From Knoxdaviesia capensis (taxonomy: Eukaryota > Ascomycota > Sordariomycetes > Microascales > Gondwanamycetaceae): a stretch of 64,000 nucleotides of DNA. A program made the translations under genes and the position numbers. The notes beneath the pieces are model-generated. The model saw nothing but the letters and a program-made list of their open reading frames with translations, had not been told where the DNA came from and searched no databases. Shown piece after piece: positions 59,493-64,000 of this stretch. The stretch is taken from assembly GCA_001510575.1 (NCBI GenBank), contig LNGK01000002.1:1910144-1974143 (forward strand), given 5' to 3'. Each line of letters opens with the position of its first letter. The stretch's first letter is position 1.

Positions 59493-61338
59493 TGGCCAAT
59501 CACACCACTGCGCTTTCGTCTTGTCTCGTCTCTCTTTCTTCCGTGTTCTTTTATCTTTTTACTCTCTTCCCCCCTTCTTCCCTTTTCTTCCCCTTTCTTC
59601 CCCTTTCTTCCCCCTTTCTTCCCCCTTTCTCTTATTTTTCATTGGGTGTTTATGCATTATGCTGCTGCATTCGCTACGGCTCTACGCGGAAATGATGGCG
59701 CACCGGATCTTTATTGGCGGCTTCTGCTCTTGGGACTGTGTGAGTTGCTGCGTGGAATCTGGGTTTGGGAGATGTTTATTTTTCTTTCCCCTCCTTGCTA
59801 CCCGATTTGAGAGCATGATTTGATGGGACGGTGGGTGGTGCATTATCTCTCCCGGGGTAACCCCTGGCGCATGGCACGGCTTTCTGCTTTGCTTCATTGT
59901 TTGTCAGGTTGGTGATGAAAGTGTTTTAGATCGTTGGGAGTTGATTTCAGTACTGAACTTGACTAGACTTCTATCAATATCACAACCGGAGAAGAAATGC
60001 TGCCACCGAACCAGTGCCTGTTTTCTCATGACTCTTTGCGGATGACATTAACATCACCACAAGTTCACAACCACACAAGTGCTAGGGGCAGAAGAAGCAT
60101 GCATATTATGGGGTGGGATTATGGCTATTCGTTTTTCTTATTTCTTTTATTAGGTACTCACCGGTTCTTTGGTTCCGTCTCAACGGGACTGAGGGAACCA
60201 TTTAACAGGATGGGCAAAACCTTTTTTCTTTTCACTTCTCTTCTGTTTCGTCTCTTTGTCTTTTTTTCATGGCTAGGTTTGGGATGACTGGCTTCGGCCG
60301 TCGGAGTTTGTGTGCGTGCTTTCTGGGGTGTTTTTTTTCTCCCCCTTTTCTCTTCCTCATGACGGAACATTCTCTCTCCACGGTTCTGCAAAAGGGGCAT
60401 GGAGCATGGCTTCTTTTGAGCTTTCTTCGTCCTATTTTCAGGGGTTCTTCTTCCCCTCTTGGGCCAGACACCGTCCTCTTCTGTGTCAGCCTTTCCCGCC
60501 TTTTCCTCTTTCTTGACTGTGTTGTTAGAGGGGCTGTAATTGCCTCGTTGTTTCCCCCCATGCTTATCATGGGGGAATTTGTACCGTGGATGAAGAATCA
60601 TGGTCCTTTTTTCGGGGCTCTGTTTTCTCGCAGGTGGGGGGATTCATGGATGGGCTGCTTTGTGATGTGTTGCTCGGAGGGCAGCTGGAGGTGCTTTCTC
60701 TCCCCTTTTCCTGGCGATGGCTTCGCTATGGTGTCTTTCATTCCTTCTGGCTTCAGCTCCTAAGCCGAGCTGGACACGAATGGAGAAGACAGACATGTTG
60801 CAAGCCATGTCTGGTGGAAGAGGGCGATGGGATCCTGCCTGCTGTGTGTCTCTGTTTTTCTGGGGCTTTTTTCTTTTTTCAAGATACCATATTTATCTTC
60901 GTTGGCTGGTTGGTGTGGAGCAGAATGAGATGTGTGTTTTTTCTCTCAGTTACTACATGTTCAAAATGTGAATTGATTTACATGTGATGCATGTTCCAAA
61001 ATGTGCCGTTGATATAGCCTTCAACCAAGCTTAAAATACAACCTTTTTGTATGCTTTCCTATACCAGAAGATAGATAATAACCACACCAAACAAATGGGA
61101 TAGAGGACTTTTCAAGTGCTCTTTTAATATTAGGGAAAAGAAAAACACAAACAAGATCATGACACATGTCCAAGGCAACTTAAGGCCTGTTATGATAGAG
61201 AGAAAGAAAGCTTGATATGTCCACACTCTGGAGGACACAAAGCACAAAAGAAACAGAGAGAGAGAATCTAGAGCAAGGAAAAAGACAGAAGCAAAGCAAA
61301 AGGCAAGATACCACCGCTGATGAGAGATGTACTACTAC
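59493..61338. other. Convergent spacer between PSY2 and ALG5
   Basis: About 1.85 kb between facing stops. It starts with a CT-rich tract with TTCCCC-like units at about 59572-59630 in the PSY2 3' flank. The middle is T-rich on the plus strand. No gene is recognised. Confidence 0.55.
59572..59630. repeat. TTCCCCTTTC-like tandem units
   Basis: Five to six imperfect units of CTTCCCCTTT in the PSY2 3' flank, pure pyrimidine on the plus strand. Confidence 0.75.
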
Positions 61339-62771
61339 CTACAGCTGGCGGCGGCTATAGACGCCGAACATCCACGATAGGCGCAGCATAGCAAGGCCCC
61401 AGGCCATAAGCAGGCTGTCCTTGACGAGGTGCATTTTGGAGCCGCCGACCTCGTGCCACTCGACGGGCACCTCGGCGACCTTGATGCCCTGGGTAGTGCC
61501 GATAACACTGCCGTCGAGCGACGAGACCACGGGCGCGGGCGGCGACGACTCGGCGAGCATCAGCATCTCGATGTCGAAGATCCAGCCCTCCGACCGCATG
61601 TACGGGATGATGTGCGGCAGCGACGCGCGTGTGAACAGCTTGAAGCCGCACTGCGTGTCCTTGATGCGGGATGTGGCGGCGGGGGTGAGGATGGTGAGGA
61701 CGAGGTGGAAGCCGCGCATGAGGAAGTTGCGGAGGGCGGAGCGCTGGTGGAGGGGGGTCAACGAAGAAGGGCGCTGTTAGTGACATGTAGCGTGGGCATG
61801 TGTATCAAGAGAGCCAACATGACAAGGGGGTGGCATACCTTCAGCGTCTCGTCGCTGTTGACCATGCGCGCGCGGCTTCCAATGGCAATGCCGCGGAACG
61901 AGCCGTCGATAACCTTGCCGAGGGCCTCCATCAGCTTGTCCAGATCGCTGAAGCGCGTGGCGCCGTCAGCATCCGCAAAGAGCACGTACTGGCCGCGCAC
62001 GTGGCGGAAGCCGTGGATGACGGCGCCGCCCTTGCCGCGGTTCGCGGCCAGCTGCACCACGCGCACAATGTCGTGCAAGCTGTTCTCGGCGGCGAACTGT
62101 AGCACGGTGGCGACCGTCGCATCCGAAGAGCCGTCGTCGACGACGAGGATCTCGTAGCCGGCGGCAGGATTCGGCGCGGAAGGCGGCGTGGCGGCGGCGC
62201 GGCCGTACTTGGCGTCCAGGTGCGCGACCGCGTCGGCCAGCGTCGGCAGGATGCGCGCCTCTTCGTTGTAGGCCGGGAACACGACGCTGAGGGCAACGGC
62301 CGCGGGCTCGATCGGCTCGGGCTCCGGCACGTAGAACTCGCCGATGTGGAACTTCTGGCTCTGCAGGTGGCGGCTGTCGTTCATCCACGCGTCGAACCAG
62401 CACGGCAGCGCCGCGCGCTTCGGCACCACGCGCTCCGGCTTCGCGGGCGCAGCCGCAGCCGCAGCCGCGGCCGCGGCCTTGCCCTTTTTCGATTTCTTCT
62501 CGCTGCTGCTGCTAGTCGACGACGACCCGCCCCCGGCGGCGGTGGACGTCAGGTAGTGCTTCTCGGACGGCACGGGGCTGCGGGGCTTCGGCGAGAGCAG
62601 CGGGAGCGCCAGCGGGAGCGCGATGACGGCGGCCGCCACCAGCGTGAGGCCGCTGGCCAGCAGCATGAAGATCGGGCCGCTGAAGAGCAGCGCGAACACC
62701 GTCGTCGACGCCGCAACGCCGAGCGCCACGCCCGCCAGCAGCACCCGGGTGATGGACGGCGGAGGGTCCAT
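61339..62771 (-). CDS. ALG5: Dolichyl-phosphate beta-glucosyltransferase
   Basis: Two exons, 62771-61839 and 61743-61339, giving 445 residues. The 95-nt intron has GTATGC, a CTAAC branch site and CAG. The enzyme moves glucose from UDP-glucose to dolichyl phosphate on the cytosolic face of the ER, making the donor used by Alg6, Alg8 and Alg10. The N-terminus has two hydrophobic segments within residues 8-56. The GT-A/GT2 motifs are in order: LSVVFPAYNEEARI, YEILVVDDGSSDATV, VLFADADGATRFSDLD (the DAD metal motif), DTQCGFKLFTR and EGWIFDIEMLMLAE. A linker at about residues 73-113 carries Gly, Ser, Lys and a ten-residue Ala run that looks like an insertion compared with yeast Alg5 (334 residues). 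GC content is very high in exon 1. The promoter has a TTAGGG motif at 63118-63132. Confidence 0.95.
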
Positions 62772-63665
62772 CGTGGTGAGACGGAAATGTCTTGGACGTT
62801 TTTTCTATGAGACGGGCCAGGAACGGGGGAGGTTAGACATGAGAGGAGAAAAAAGGAGGGGAAATCGGGGAAAAGAGAGAAAAGGAAACGTCTACAGAAA
62901 GAAAACACAAAAGAAGGAAAAGGAAGAAAGAAAAAGAACGGAAGAAGAAATCTTCTGGGTTTGCTTCTATTGTGGTCAATGTCAATATTCACTGTAAAGC
63001 TGAAGCTCTCTTTATGATCAGTATGCACCTTCAGTACATGAAGGAACGTGTCTTTATAAGCTCAGCTGGCCAATCAGGAGCTGTGAATAGTGCCACATTT
63101 GCTTGATAAGGTGCAGAGTTAGGGTCTAACCCAAACAGACGCACCTGCGATTTGGCCGAGATTTACCCACACCAATTTGCTCATGGTCACTTCTATGATC
63201 AAACCGTTTGTTGAGTTGACTGGGTATATGTGGATAATCTATTAGGTAGGAGGATCTACGTGAGATAGTGCTGTGGCATGCTCTATAAAAATCCGTCAGT
63301 TCAAGCCGAAGAGGCGTGGTGGACATCCGAGCTTCCTCTAGTAACTCGGGCTGGTCGAGCGCCGGGGATGCAACGAACACACACGGACAAGAAGGAAGAC
63401 TTTGTAGCAATGGAGTAATATAAACCAAGAAGTATTAATATATAGATACATCTATGCTCGACCGAACAAATGCGCCACCAGATCCGATCATAACAGTAAT
63501 TAACAGGGCCATTGGGGGGTTGACACCGAGGAATAGGGGGGATGAGAGAGACCACATAACAGTGAGGATGAAGAGAAGAAGAGCCGACTGGGTGATGGGT
63601 ATAGTAAAGAAGGAGAGGAGAGAGTTTGGGTATAGAGACGACATTCGGCTGTGTGTTGTCCCCCC
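62772..63665. other. ALG5 upstream region and 3' flank of the edge gene
   Basis: Purine-rich on the plus strand from 62800 to 62950, a leader for ALG5. GTTAGGGTCTAACCC lies at 63118-63132 and a CCAATCA box-like element at about 63069-63076. No coding sequence is seen. Confidence 0.55.
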
Positions 63666-64000
63666 TCACACCAGCTCGCGATAGAACACAGGCAAAAACA
63701 CCACGGCGGCCGTCCACAGAATCAACACGGCGTCGACAAGGGCCATGGGCAGCAACAGGAACCCGAACACGCTGCTAGTGACCATGTCGACGGCGTTCAG
63801 CCAGATGGCCAAGAAGGCCACGGTGAAGAAGTCTCGGAACAGCGCCGACGGCTGGTGCAGCAGGCCGCCGAGCAGGCTGATGGGCTGGGCGGTGTTACCG
63901 CGCTTGAAGTAGGCGTGGCAGCCGCGCTGCAGCGTGCGCAGCAGCCGGTCGTCGGCCGCGAACAGGCTGTACAGCGCCTGCGCGAGCACGTTGATGATAG
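63666..64000 (-). CDS. Membrane protein gene cut by the window edge
   Basis: The last 110 codons are visible; the frame stays open to the right edge, so the start lies outside. The visible part has a basic segment (CHAYFKRGN) followed by two or three hydrophobic segments (FFTVAFLAIWLNAVDMV, FGFLLLPMALVDAVLILW, TAAVVFLPVFY) and ends RELV. It is probably an integral membrane protein. I do not recognise the family. Confidence 0.75.
   Translation of the reverse strand, partial: IINVLAQALYSLFAADDRLLRTLQRGCHAYFKRGNTAQPISLLGGLLHQPSALFRDFFTVAFLAIWLNAVDMVTSSVFGFLLLPMALVDAVLILWTAAVVFLPVFYRELV

Overview
This window is nuclear DNA of a filamentous ascomycete (Pezizomycotina; Eurotiomycetes seems most likely from the resemblance of the Erg25, Ssu1 and Sec4 proteins, but the sequence does not settle the order). 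The evidence is short introns of about 56-220 nt with GT-AG borders and a CTAAC, CTGAC or CTAAT branch site before nearly every acceptor, pyrimidine-rich leaders, GC-rich coding exons, and eukaryotic gene families. I found twelve complete protein-coding genes and one gene cut by the right edge. I found no tRNA, rRNA, CRISPR array or recognisable transposon.

Layout. 1-3 kb: no gene recognised. 3-9 kb: AIM41-like gene (+), then a sulfite efflux pump gene (SSU1 family, -) head to head with cysteine dioxygenase (CDO1, +), divided by a 2.76-kb shared upstream region. 10-16 kb: a large PPR-like, probably mitochondrial protein (+), pterin-4a-carbinolamine dehydratase (+) and C-4 methylsterol oxidase ERG25 (-). 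18.9-23.6 kb: NCA2 (-) head to head with the Rab GTPase SEC4 (+). 24.6-29.1 kb: an unrecognised, probably mitochondrial protein (-) head to head with the AAA+ ribosome-biogenesis ATPase AFG2/DRG1 (+). 29.1-34.4 kb: no gene seen. 34.4-36.1 kb: a long, Ser-rich, probably disordered protein (-). 36.1-56.2 kb: a 20-kb stretch with no supportable gene, rich in microsatellites and TACTGTAC palindromes, with a 31-base assembly gap. 56.2-62.8 kb: PP4 regulatory subunit PSY2 (+) and dolichyl-phosphate glucosyltransferase ALG5 (-). The right edge cuts a membrane protein gene (-).

How the genes relate. Most are housekeeping genes: sterol synthesis, N-glycan precursor synthesis, exocytosis, 60S maturation, PP4 phosphatase, and at least four known or probable mitochondrial proteins. 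The clearest functional link is CDO1 with SSU1. CDO1 makes cysteine sulfinate, which is broken down to sulfite, and SSU1 exports sulfite; in dermatophytes these two steps are known to work together in cysteine tolerance and keratin attack. Here they are immediate neighbours with a common upstream region that contains a perfect CRE octamer and a perfect Gcn4/CpcA-type site.

The main oddities are this divergent sulfur module, an AFG2 whose first ATPase domain has changed Walker residues, an in-frame 60-nt SSU1 intron that can be read through, telobox-like TTAGGG motifs in several promoters, and the 20-kb gene-free stretch.
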